A stretch of DNA of 64,000 nt from Eledone cirrhosa. Its lineage: Eukaryota; Mollusca; Cephalopoda; Octopoda; Eledonidae. The stretch is taken from NCBI GenBank assembly GCA_964016885.1, contig OZ024744.1:23606798-23670797 (forward strand), given 5' to 3'. The position numbers and the translations under genes are program-made. The notes under the pieces are model-generated. The model made no database searches. It saw nothing but the letters and a program-made list of their open reading frames with translations, and had not been told where the DNA came from. Numbering within the stretch: position 1 is the first letter of the stretch; each line of letters begins with the position of its first letter. Below, one piece after another: positions 35,916 to 48,838 of the stretch.

Positions 35916-38206
35916 TCGTTTTAACAACAGCTGAATCTTAAGATAAAACTCGTTTTAACAACAGTTGAATCTTAAGATAAAACTCGTTTTAACAACAGTT
36001 GAATCTTAAGAACTGACTCATTTTAACAACAGTTGAATCTTAAGAACTGATTCGTTTTAACAACAGTTGAATCTTAAGATAAAACTCGTTTTAACAACAG
36101 TTGAATCTTAAGAACTGACTCGTTTTAACAACAGCTGAATCTTAAGATAAAACTCGTTTTACAACAGTTGAATCTTAAGAACTGACTCGTTTTATAAACA
36201 GTTCAACCTTAAGAACTGACTCGTTTTAACAACAGTTGAATCTTCAAATAAAAATCGTTTTAACAACAGTTGAATCTTCAAATAAAACTCGTTTTAACAA
36301 CAGTTGAATCTTAAGAACTGATTCGTTTTAACAACAGCTGAATCGTAAGATAAACTCGTTTTAACAACAGCTGAATCTTAAGATAAAACTCGTTTTAACA
36401 ACAGTTGAATCTTAAGAACTTACTCGTCTTATCAACAGTTCAACCTTAAGAACTGACTCGTTTTAACAACAGTTGAATCTTCAAATAAAACTCGTTTTAA
36501 CAACAGTTGAATCTTCAAATAAAACTCGTTTTAACAACAGTTGAATATTATGATAAAACTCATTTTAACAACAGTTGATTCTTAAGATAAAACTCGTTTT
36601 AACAACAGTTGAATCTTAAGAACTGACTCGTTTTAACAACAGCTGAATCTTAAGATAAAATTCGTTTTAACAATAGTTGAATGTTAAGAACTGGTTCGTT
36701 TTAACAACAGTTGGATCTTAAGATAAAACTCGTTTTAACAACAGTTGAATCTTAAGAACTGACTCGTTTTAACAACAGTTGAATCTTAAGAACTGACTCG
36801 TTTTATCAACAGTTCAACCTTAAGAACTGACTCGTTTTAACAACAGTTGAATCTTCAAATAAAACTCGTGTTAACAACAGTTGAATCTTAAGAACTGATT
36901 CGTTTTAACAACAGCTGAATCTTAAGATAAACCCGTATTAACAACAGTTGAATCGTAAGATAAACCTCGTTTTAACAACATTTGAATCTTAAGAACTAAC
37001 TCGTTTTAACAACAGCTGAATCTTAAGATAAAACTCGTTTTAACAACAGTTGAATCTTAAGAACTGACTCGTTTTATCAACAGTTCAACCTTAAGAACTG
37101 ACTCGTTTTAACAACAGTTGAATCTTCAAATAAAACTCGTTTTAACAACAGTTGAATCTTAAGATAAAACTCGTTTTAACAACAGTTGAATCTTAAGATA
37201 AAACTCGTTTTAACAACAGTGGAATCTTAAGAACTGACTCGTTTTAATAACAGTTGAATCTTAAGATAAAACTCGTTTTAACAACAGTTGAATCTTAAGA
37301 ACTGACTCGTTTTAACAACAGCTGAATCTTAAGATAAAACTCGTTTTAACAAAAGCTGAATCTTAAGATAAACTCGTTTTAACAACAGTTGAATCTTAAG
37401 ATAAACCTCGTTTTAACAACATTTGAATCTTAAGAACTGACTCGTTTTAACAACAGCTGAATCTTAAGATAAAACTCGTTTTAACAACAGTTGAATCTTA
37501 AGAACTGACTCGTCTTATCAACAGTTCAACCTTAAGAACTGACTCGTTTTAACAACAGTTGAATCTTCAAATAAAACTCGTTTTAACAACAGTTGAATCT
37601 GCAAATAAAACTCGTTTTAACAACAGTTGAATCTTCAAATAAAACTCGTTTTAACAACAGTTGAATATTATGATAAAACTCATTTAACAACAGTTGATTC
37701 TTAAGATAAAACTCGTTTTAACAACAGTTGAATCTTAAGAACTGACTCGTTTTAACAACAGCTGAATCTTAAGATAAAACTCGTTTTAACAACAGTTGAA
37801 TCTTAAGATAAAATTCGTTTTAACAATAGTTGAATGTTAAGAACTGGTTCGTTTTAACAACAGTTGGATCTTAAGATAAAACTCGTTTTAACAACAGTTG
37901 AATCTTAAGAACTGACTCGTTTTAACAACAGTTGAATCTTAAGAACTGACTCGTTTTATCAACAGTTCAACCTTAAGAACTGAGTCGTTTTAACAACAGT
38001 TGAATCTTCAAATAAAACTCGTTTTAACAACAGTTGAATCTTAAGAACTGATTCGTTTTAACAACAGCTGAATCTTAAGATAAACTCGTATTAACAACAG
38101 TTGAATCTTAAGATAAACCTCGTTTTAACAACATTTGAATCTTAAGAACTGACTCGTTTTAACAACAGCTGAATCTTAAGATAAAACTCGTTTTAACAAC
38201 AGTTGA
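35916..38206 (+). repeat. 2,238-bp tandem duplication, copy 2
   Basis: The second copy stays in register with copy 1 and its onward sequence until about 38206, where GTTGATTC replaces GTTGAATC. From there the order follows that of 32.06 kb onward. The last 765 bp overlap the first copy of the 4,209 bp repeat that starts at about 37442, so the 2,238 bp duplication and the 4.2 kb expansion share sequence, and their order in time could be worked out. Confidence 0.86.
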
Positions 38207-41200
38207 TTCTTAAGAACTGACTCGTTTTATCAACAGTTCAACCTTAAGAACTGACTCGTTTTAACAACAGTTGAATCTTCAAATAAAACTCGTTTTAACA
38301 ACAGTTGAATCTTCAAATAAAACTCGTTTTAACAACAGTTGAATATTATGATGAAACTCATTTTAACAACAGCTGATTCTTAAGATAAAACTCGTTTTAA
38401 CAACAGTTGAATCTTAAGAACTGACTCGTTTTAACAACAGCTGAATCTTAACATAAAACTCGTTTTAACAACAGTTGAATCTTAAGATAAAATTCGTTTT
38501 AACAATAGTTGAATGTTAAGAACTGGTTCGTTTTAACAACAGTTGGATCTTAAGATAAAACTGGTTTTAACAACAGTTGAATCTTAAGAACTGACTCGTT
38601 TTAACAACAGTTGAAGCTTAAGAACTGACTCGTTTTAACAACAGTTGAATCTTAAGATAAAACTCGTTTTAACAACAGCTGAATCTTAAGATAAAACTCG
38701 TTTTAACAACAGTTGAATCTTAAAAACTGACTCATTTTAACAACAGTTGAATCTTAAGAACTGATTCGTTTTAACAACAGATGAATCTTAAGATAAGACT
38801 CGTTTTAACAACAGTTGAATCTTAAGAACTGACTCGTTTTAACAACAGCTGAATCTTAAGATAAAACTCGTTTTACAACAGTTGAATCTTAAGAACTGAT
38901 TCGTTTTAACAACAGCTGAATCTTAAAATAAACTCGTTTTAACAACAGTTGAATCTTAACATAAACCTCGTTTTAACAACATTTGAATCTTAAAAACTGA
39001 CTCGGTTTAACAACAGCTGAATCTTAAGATAAAACTCGTTTTAACAACAGTTGAATCTTAAGAACTGACTCGTTTTATCAACAGTTCAACCTTAAGAACT
39101 GACTCGTTTTAACAACAGTTGAATCTTCAAATAAAACTCGTTTTAACAACAGTTGAATATTATGATAAAACTCATTTTAACAACAGTTGATTCTTAAGAT
39201 AAAACTCGTTTTAACAACAGTTGAATCTTAAGAACTGACTCGTTTTAACAACAGTTGAATCTTAAGAACTAACTCGTTTTATCAACAGTTCAACCTTAAG
39301 AACTGACTCGTTTTAACAACAGTTGAATCTTCAAATAAAACTCGTTTTAACAACAGTTGAATCTTAAGAACTGACTCGTTTTAACAACAGCTGAATCTTA
39401 AGATAAAACTCGTTTTAACGACAGTTGAATCTTACGAACTGACTCGTTTTATCAACAGTTCAACCTTAAAAACTGACTCATTTTAACAACAGTTGAATCT
39501 TCAAATAAAACTCGTTTTAACAACAGTTGAATCTTAAGAACTGATTCGTTTTAACAACAGCTGAATCTTAAGATAAACTCGTTTTAACAACAGTTGAATC
39601 TTAAGATAAACCTCGTTTTAACAACATTTGAATCTTAAGAACTGACTCGTTTTAACAACAGCTGCATCTTAAGATAAAACTCGTTTTAACAACAGTTGAA
39701 TCCTAAGAACTGACTCGTTTTATCAACAGTTCAACCTGAAGAACTGACTGGTTTTAACAACAGTTGAATCTTCAAATAAAACTCGTTTTAACAACAGTTG
39801 AATCTTAAGAACTGACTCGTTTTAACAACAGTTGAATCTTAAGATAAAACTCGTTTTAACAACAGCTGAATCTTAAGATAAAACTCGTTTTAACAACAAT
39901 TGAATCTTAAGATAAAACTCGTTTTAACAACAGTTGAATCTTAAGAACTGACTCATTTTAACAACAGTTGAATCTTAAGAACTGATTCGTTTTAACAACA
40001 GTTGAATCTTAAGATAAAACTCGTTTTAACAACAGTTGAATCTTAAGAACTGACTTGTTTTAACAACAGCTGAATCTTAAGAGAAAACTCGTTTTACAAC
40101 AGTTGATTCTTAAGATAAAACTCGTTTTAACAACAGTTGAATCTTAAGAACTGACTCGTGTTAACAACAGTTGAATCTTAAGAACTGACTCGTTTTATCA
40201 ACAGTTCAACCTTAAGAACTCACTCGTTTTAACAACAGTTGAATCTTAAGATAAAACTCGTTTTAACAACAGTTGAATCTTAAGATAAAACTCGTTTTAA
40301 CAACAGTGGAATCTTAAGAACTGACTCGTTATAATAACAGTTGAATCTTAAGATAAAACTCGTTTTAACAACAGTTGAATCTTAAGAACTGACTCGTTTT
40401 AACAACAGCTGAATCTTAAGATAAAACTCGTTTTAACAAAAGCTGAATCTTAAGATAAACTCGTTTTAACAACAGTTGAATCTTAAGATAAACCTGGTTT
40501 TAACATCATTTGAATCTTAAGAACTGACTCGTTTTAACAACAGCTGAATCTTAAGATAAAACTCGTTTTAACAACAGTTGAATCTTAAGAACTGACTCAT
40601 TTTAACAACAGTTGAATCTTAAGAACTGACTCGTTTTATCAACAGTTCAACCTTAAGAACTGACTCGTTTTAACAACAGTTGAATCTTCAAATAAAACTC
40701 GTTTTAACAACAGTTGAATCTTAAGAACTCACTCGTTTTAACAACAGTTGAATCTTAAGATAAAACTCGTTTTAACAACAGTGGAATCTTAAGAACTGAC
40801 TCGTTTTAATAACAGTTGAATCTTAAGATAAAACTCGTTTTAACAACAGTTGAATCTTAAGAACTGACTCGTTTTAACAACAGCTGAATCTTAAGATAAA
40901 ACTCGTTTTAACGACAGTTGAATCTTAAGAACTGACTCGTTTTATCAACAGTTCAACCTTAAGAACTGACTCATTTTAACAACAGTTCCATCTTCAAATA
41001 AAACTCGTTTTAACAACAGTTGAATCTTAAGAACTGACTCGTTTTAACAACAGTTGAATCTTAAGATAAAACTCGTTTTAACAACAGCTGAATCTTAAGA
41101 TAAAACTCGTTTTAACAACAGTTGAATCTTAAGATAAAACTCGTTTTAACAACAGTTGAATCTTAAGAACTGACTCATTTTAACAACAGTTGAATCTTAA

Positions 41201-41650
41201 GAACTGACTCGTTTTAATAACAGTTGAATCTTAAGATAAAACTCGTTTTAACAACAGTTGAATCTTAAGAACTGACTCGTTTTAACAACAGCTGCATCTT
41301 AAGATAAAATTCGTTTTAACAACAGTTGAATCCTAAGAACTGACTCGTTTTATCAACAGTTCAACCTGAAGAACTGACTCGTTTTAACAACAGTTGAATC
41401 TTCAAATAAAACTCGTTTTAACAACAGTTGAATCTTAAGAACTGACTCGTTTTAACAACAGTTGAATCTTAAGATAAAACTCGTTTTAACAACAGCTGAA
41501 TCTTAAGATAAAACTCGTTTTAACAACAGTTGAATCTTAAGAACTGACTCATTTTAACAACAGTTGAATCTTAAGAACTGATTCGTTTTAACAACAGTTG
41601 AATCTTCAAATAAAACTCGTTTTAACAACAGTTGAATCTTAAGATAAAAC
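37442..41650 (+). repeat. 4,209-bp higher-order repeat, copy 1
   Basis: The first and complete copy of a 4,209 bp unit. Markers found again in later copies: CTCATTTAAC (37679, 41888, 44943), TTGAAGCTTAAG near 38613, GATAAGACTC near 38793, CTCGGTTTAAC near 39002, CTTACGAACTG near 39431, GAGAAAACTCGTTTTAC near 40082, TTATAATAACAG near 40329, TTTTAACATCATTTG near 40499 and GTTCCATCTTC (TTCCA at 40986). The start is set by GAACTGACTCG at 37435 against GATAAAACTCG at 41644. Confidence 0.86.
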
Positions 41651-44600
41651 TCGTTTTAACAACAGCTGAATCTTAAGATAAAACTCGTTTTAACAACAGT
41701 TGAATCTTAAGAACTGACTCGTCTTATCAACAGTTGAACCTTAAGAACTGACTCGTTTTAACAACAGTTGAATCTTCAAATAAAACTCGTTTTAACAACA
41801 GTTGAATCTGCAAATAAAACTCGTTTTAACAACAGTTGAATCTTCAAATAAAACTCGTTTTAACAACAGTTGAATATTATGATAAAACTCATTTAACAAC
41901 AGTTGATTCTTAAGATAAAACTCGTTTTAACAACAGTTGAATCTTAAGAACTGACTCGTTTTAACAACAGCTGAATCTTAAGATAAAACTCGTTTTAACA
42001 ACAGTTGAATCTTAAGATAAAATTCGTTTTAACAATAGTTGAATGTTAAGAACTGGTTCGTTTTAACAACAGTTGGATCTTAAGATAAAACTCGTTTTAA
42101 CAACAGTTGAATCTTAAGAACTGACTCGTTTTAACAACAGTTGAATCTTAAGAACTGACTCGTTTTATCAACAGTTCAACCTTAAGAACTGAGTCGTTTT
42201 AACAACAGTTGAATCTTCAAATAAAACTCGTTTTAACAACAGTTGAATCTTAAGAACTGATTCGTTTTAACAACAGCTGAATCTTAGGATAAACTCGTAT
42301 TAACAACAGTTGAATCTTAAGATAAACCTCGTTTTAACAACATTTGAATCTTAAGAACTGACTCGTTTTAACAACAGCTGAATCTTAAGATAAAACTCGT
42401 TTTAACAACAGTTGATTCTTAAGAACTGACTCGTTTTATCAACAGTTCAACCTTAAGAACTGACTCGTTTTAACAACAGTTGAATCTTCAAATAAAACTC
42501 GTTTTAACAACAGTTGAATCTTCAAATAAAACTCGTTTTAACAACAGTTGAATATTATGATGAAACTCATTTTAACAACAGCTGATTCTTAAGATAAAAC
42601 TCGTTTTAACAACAGTTGAATCTTAAGAACTGACTCGTTTTAACAACAGCTGAATCTTAACATAAAACTCGTTTTAACAACAGTTGAATCTTAAGATAAA
42701 ATTCGTTTTAACAATAGTTGAATGTTAAGAACTGGTTCGTTTTAACAACAGTTGGATCTTAAGATAAAACTGGTTTTAACAACAGTTGAATCTTAAGAAC
42801 TGACTCGTTTTAACAACAGTTGAAGCTTAAGAACTGACTCGTTTTAACAACAGTTGAATCTTAAGATAAAACTCGTTTTAACAACAGCTGAATCTTAAGA
42901 TAAAACTCGTTTTAACAACAGTTGAATCTTAAAAACTGACTCATTTTAACAACAGTTGAATCTTAAGAACTGATTCGTTTTAACAACAGATGAATCTTAA
43001 GATAAGACTCGTTTTAACAACAGTTGAATCTTAAGAACTGACTCGTTTTAACAACAGCTGAATCTTAAGATAAAACTCGTTTTACAACAGTTGAATCTTA
43101 AGAACTGATTCGTTTTAACAACAGCTGAATCTTAAAATAAACTCGTTTTAACAACAGTTGAATCTTAACATAAACCTCGTTTTAACAACATTTGAATCTT
43201 AAAAACTGACTCGGTTTAACAACAGCTGAATCTTAAGATAAAACTCGTTTTAACAACAGTTGAATCTTAAGAACTGACTCGTTTTATCAACAGTTCAACC
43301 TTAAGAACTGACTCGTTTTAACAACAGTTGAATCTTCAAATAAAACTCGTTTTAACAACAGTTGAATATTATGATAAAACTCATTTTAACAACAGTTGAT
43401 TCTTAAGATAAAACTCGTTTTAACAACAGTTGAATCTTAAGAACTGACTCGTTTTAACAACAGCTGAATCTTAAGATAAAACTCGTTTTAACAAAAGCTG
43501 AATCTTAAGATAAACTCGTTTTAACAACAGTTGAATCTTAAGATAAACCTGGTTTTAACATCATTTGAATCTTAAGAACTGACTCGTTTTAACAACAGCT
43601 GAATCTTAAGATAAAACTCGTTTTAACAACAGTTGAATCTTAAGAACTGACTCATTTTAACAACAGTTGAATCTTAAGAACTGACTCGTTTTATCAACAG
43701 TTCAACCTTAAGAACTGACTCGTTTTAACAACAGTTGAATCTTCAAATAAAACTCGTTTTAACAACAGTTGAATCTTAAGAACTCACTCGTTTTAACAAC
43801 AGTTGAATCTTAAGATAAAACTCGTTTTAACAACAGTGGAATCTTAAGAACTGACTCGTTTTAATAACAGTTGAATCTTAAGATAAAACTCGTTTTAACA
43901 ACAGTTGAATCTTAAGAACTGACTCGTTTTAACAACAGCTGAATCTTAAGATAAAACTCGTTTTAACGACAGTTGAATCTTAAGAACTGACTCGTTTTAT
44001 CAACAGTTCAACCTTAAGAACTGACTCATTTTAACAACAGTTCCATCTTCAAATAAAACTCGTTTTAACAACAGTTGAATCTTAAGAACTGACTCGTTTT
44101 AACAACAGTTGAATCTTAAGATAAAACTCGTTTTAACAACAGCTGAATCTTAAGATAAAACTCGTTTTAACAACAGTTGAATCTTAAGATAAAACTCGTT
44201 TTAACAACAGTTGAATCTTAAGAACTGACTCATTTTAACAACAGTTGAATCTTAAGAACTGACTCGTTTTAATAACAGTTGAATCTTAAGATAAAACTCG
44301 TTTTAACAACAGTTGAATCTTAAGAACTGACTCGTTTTAACAACAGCTGCATCTTAAGATAAAATTCGTTTTAACAACAGTTGAATCCTAAGAACTGACT
44401 CGTTTTATCAACAGTTCAACCTGAAGAACTGACTCGTTTTAACAACAGTTGAATCTTCAAATAAAACTCGTTTTAACAACAGTTGAATCTTAAGAACTGA
44501 CTCGTTTTAACAACAGTTGAATCTTAAGATAAAACTCGTTTTAACAACAGCTGAATCTTAAGATAAAACTCGTTTTAACAACAGTTGAATCTTAAGAACT

Positions 44601-44705
44601 GACTCATTTTAACAACAGTTGAATCTTAAGAACTGATTCGTTTTAACAACAGTTGAATCTTCAAATAAAACTCGTTTTAACAACAGTTGAATCTTAAGAT
44701 AAAAC
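41651..44705 (+). repeat. 4,209-bp higher-order repeat, copy 2, lacking 1,154 bp
   Basis: This copy is 3,055 bp long. It follows copy 1 at an offset of 4,209 bp up to about 43438, then jumps to the equivalent of 40384, so 1,154 bp (34 monomers minus two bases) present in copies 1 and 3 is absent. The missing part is the equivalent of about 39230-40383 and includes the CTTACGAACTG, CAACAATTGAATC and TTATAATAACAG markers. The joint is clean and keeps monomer register. After it, TTCCA at 44041 lies 3,055 bp from its counterpart at 40986. Confidence 0.86.
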
Positions 44706-47700
44706 TCGTTTTAACAACAGCTGAATCTTAAGATAAAACTCGTTTTAACAACAGTTGAATCTTAAGAACTGACTCGTCTTATCAACAGTTGAACCTTAAG
44801 AACTGACTCGTTTTAACAACAGTTGAATCTTCAAATAAAACTCGTTTTAACAACAGTTGAATCTGCAAATAAAACTCGTTTTAACAACAGTTGAATCTTC
44901 AAATAAAACTCGTTTTAACAACAGTTGAATATTATGATAAAACTCATTTAACAACAGTTGATTCTTAAGATAAAACTCGTTTTAACAACAGTTGAATCTT
45001 AAGAACTGACTCGTTTTAACAACAGCTGAATCTTAAGATAAAACTCGTTTTAACAACAGTTGAATCTTAAGATAAAATTCGTTTTAACAATAGTTGAATG
45101 TTAAGAACTGGTTCGTTTTAACAACAGTTGGATCTTAAGATAAAACTCGTTTTAACAACAGTTGAATCTTAAGAACTGACTCGTTTTAACAACAGTTGAA
45201 TCTTAAGAACTGACTCGTTTTATCAACAGTTCAACCTTAAGAACTGAGTCGTTTTAACAACAGTTGAATCTTCAAATAAAACTCGTTTTAACAACAGTTG
45301 AATCTTAAGAACTGATTCGTTTTAACAACAGCTGAATCTTAGGATAAACTCGTATTAACAACAGTTGAATCTTAAGATAAACCTCGTTTTAACAACATTT
45401 GAATCTTAAGAACTGACTCGTTTTAACAACAGCTGAATCTTAAGATAAAACTCGTTTTAACAACAGTTGATTCTTAAGAACTGACTCGTTTTATCAACAG
45501 TTCAACCTTAAGAACTGACTCGTTTTAACAACAGTTGAATCTTCAAATAAAACTCGTTTTAACAACAGTTGAATCTTCAAATAAAACTCGTTTTAACAAC
45601 AGTTGAATATTATGATGAAACTCATTTTAACAACAGCTGATTCTTAAGATAAAACTCGTTTTAACAACAGTTGAATCTTAAGAACTGACTCGTTTTAACA
45701 ACAGCTGAATCTTAACATAAAACTCGTTTTAACAACAGTTGAATCTTAAGATAAAATTCGTTTTAACAATAGTTGAATGTTAAGAACTGGTTCGTTTTAA
45801 CAACAGTTGGATCTTAAGATAAAACTGGTTTTAACAACAGTTGAATCTTAAGAACTGACTCGTTTTAACAACAGTTGAAGCTTAAGAACTGACTCGTTTT
45901 AACAACAGTTGAATCTTAAGATAAAACTCGTTTTAACAACAGCTGAATCTTAAGATAAAACTCGTTTTAACAACAGTTGAATCTTAAAAACTGACTCATT
46001 TTAACAACAGTTGAATCTTAAGAACTGATTCGTTTTAACAACAGATGAATCTTAAGATAAGACTCGTTTTAACAACAGTTGAATCTTAAGAACTGACTCG
46101 TTTTAACAACAGCTGAATCTTAAGATAAAACTCGTTTTACAACAGTTGAATCTTAAGAACTGATTCGTTTTAACAACAGCTGAATCTTAAAATAAACTCG
46201 TTTTAACAACAGTTGAATCTTAACATAAACCTCGTTTTAACAACATTTGAATCTTAAAAACTGACTCGGTTTAACAACAGCTGAATCTTAAGATAAAACT
46301 CGTTTTAACAACAGTTGAATCTTAAGAACTGACTCGTTTTATCAACAGTTCAACCTTAAGAACTGACTCGTTTTAACAACAGTTGAATCTTCAAATAAAA
46401 CTCGTTTTAACAACAGTTGAATATTATGATAAAACTCATTTTAACAACAGTTGATTCTTAAGATAAAACTCGTTTTAACAACAGTTGAATCTTAAGAACT
46501 GACTCGTTTTAACAACAGTTGAATCTTAAGAACTAACTCGTTTTATCAACAGTTCAACCTTAAGAACTGACTCGTTTTAACAACAGTTGAATCTTCAAAT
46601 AAAACTCGTTTTAACAACAGTTGAATCTTAAGAACTGACTCGTTTTAACAACAGCTGAATCTTAAGATAAAACTCGTTTTAACGACAGTTGAATCTTACG
46701 AACTGACTCGTTTTATCAACAGTTCAACCTTAAAAACTGACTCATTTTAACAACAGTTGAATCTTCAAATAAAACTCGTTTTAACAACAGTTGAATCTTA
46801 AGAACTGATTCGTTTTAACAACAGCTGAATCTTAAGATAAACTCGTTTTAACAACAGTTGAATCTTAAGATAAACCTCGTTTTAACAACATTTGAATCTT
46901 AAGAACTGACTCGTTTTAACAACAGCTGCATCTTAAGATAAAACTCGTTTTAACAACAGTTGAATCCTAAGAACTGACTCGTTTTATCAACAGTTCAACC
47001 TGAAGAACTGACTGGTTTTAACAACAGTTGAATCTTCAAATAAAACTCGTTTTAACAACAGTTGAATCTTAAGAACTGACTCGTTTTAACAACAGTTGAA
47101 TCTTAAGATAAAACTCGTTTTAACAACAGCTGAATCTTAAGATAAAACTCGTTTTAACAACAATTGAATCTTAAGATAAAACTCGTTTTAACAACAGTTG
47201 AATCTTAAGAACTGACTCATTTTAACAACAGTTGAATCTTAAGAACTGATTCGTTTTAACAACAGTTGAATCTTAAGATAAAACTCGTTTTAACAACAGT
47301 TGAATCTTAAGAACTGACTTGTTTTAACAACAGCTGAATCTTAAGAGAAAACTCGTTTTACAACAGTTGATTCTTAAGATAAAACTCGTTTTAACAACAG
47401 TTGAATCTTAAGAACTGACTCGTGTTAACAACAGTTGAATCTTAAGAACTGACTCGTTTTATCAACAGTTCAACCTTAAGAACTCACTCGTTTTAACAAC
47501 AGTTGAATCTTAAGATAAAACTCGTTTTAACAACAGTTGAATCTTAAGATAAAACTCGTTTTAACAACAGTGGAATCTTAAGAACTGACTCGTTATAATA
47601 ACAGTTGAATCTTAAGATAAAACTCGTTTTAACAACAGTTGAATCTTAAGAACTGACTCGTTTTAACAACAGCTGAATCTTAAGATAAAACTCGTTTTAA

Positions 47701-48838
47701 CAAAAGCTGAATCTTAAGATAAACTCGTTTTAACAACAGTTGAATCTTAAGATAAACCTGGTTTTAACATCATTTGAATCTTAAGAACTGACTCGTTTTA
47801 ACAACAGCTGAATCTTAAGATAAAACTCGTTTTAACAACAGTTGAATCTTAAGAACTGACTCATTTTAACAACAGTTGAATCTTAAGAACTGACTCGTTT
47901 TATCAACAGTTCAACCTTAAGAACTGACTCGTTTTAACAACAGTTGAATCTTCAAATAAAACTCGTTTTAACAACAGTTGAATCTTAAGAACTCACTCGT
48001 TTTAACAACAGTTGAATCTTAAGATAAAACTCGTTTTAACAACAGTGGAATCTTAAGAACTGACTCGTTTTAATAACAGTTGAATCTTAAGATAAAACTC
48101 GTTTTAACAACAGTTGAATCTTAAGAACTGACTCGTTTTAACAACAGCTGAATCTTAAGATAAAACTCGTTTTAACGACAGTTGAATCTTAAGAACTGAC
48201 TCGTTTTATCAACAGTTCAACCTTAAGAACTGACTCATTTTAACAACAGTTCCATCTTCAAATAAAACTCGTTTTAACAACAGTTGAATCTTAAGAACTG
48301 ACTCGTTTTAACAACAGTTGAATCTTAAGATAAAACTCGTTTTAACAACAGCTGAATCTTAAGATAAAACTCGTTTTAACAACAGTTGAATCTTAAGATA
48401 AAACTCGTTTTAACAACAGTTGAATCTTAAGAACTGACTCATTTTAACAACAGTTGAATCTTAAGAACTGACTCGTTTTAATAACAGTTGAATCTTAAGA
48501 TAAAACTCGTTTTAACAACAGTTGAATCTTAAGAACTGACTCGTTTTAACAACAGCTGCATCTTAAGATAAAACTCGTTTTAACAACAGTTGAATCCTAA
48601 GAACTGACTCGTTTTATCAACAGTTCAACCTGAAGAACTGACTCGTTTTAACAACAGTTGAATCTTCAAATAAAACTCGTTTTAACAACAGTTGAATCTT
48701 AAGAACTGACTCGTTTTAACAACAGTTGAATCTTAAGATAAAACTCGTTTTAACAACAGCTGAATCTTAAGATAAAACTCGTTTTAACAACAGTTGAATC
48801 TTAAGAACTGACTCATTTTAACAACAGTTGAATCTTAA
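44706..48838 (+). repeat. 4,209-bp higher-order repeat, copy 3
   Basis: A further full copy, 7,264 bp after copy 1 (4,209 plus 3,055). The order is that of copy 1, including the 1,154 bp absent from copy 2: AACTAACTCG near 46535, CTTACGAACTG near 46697 and TTATAATAACAG near 47593. TTCCA at 48250 lies 4,209 bp from 44041. Within it AAAATTCG of copies 1 and 2 (about 41308 and 44363) is AAAACTCG near 48563. It ends at 48838, where the 1,494 bp duplication begins. Confidence 0.86.
47345..48838 (+). repeat. 1,494-bp tandem duplication, copy 1
   Basis: The last part of copy 3 of the 4.2 kb unit is repeated directly. GAGAAAACTCGTTTTAC starts at 47345 and at 48839, and GTTCCATC (TTCCA) is at 48250 and 49744, both exactly 1,494 bp apart (44 monomers minus two bases). 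GTGTTAACAAC, TTATAATAACAG and TTTTAACATCATTTG keep their order in both copies. Confidence 0.88.
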
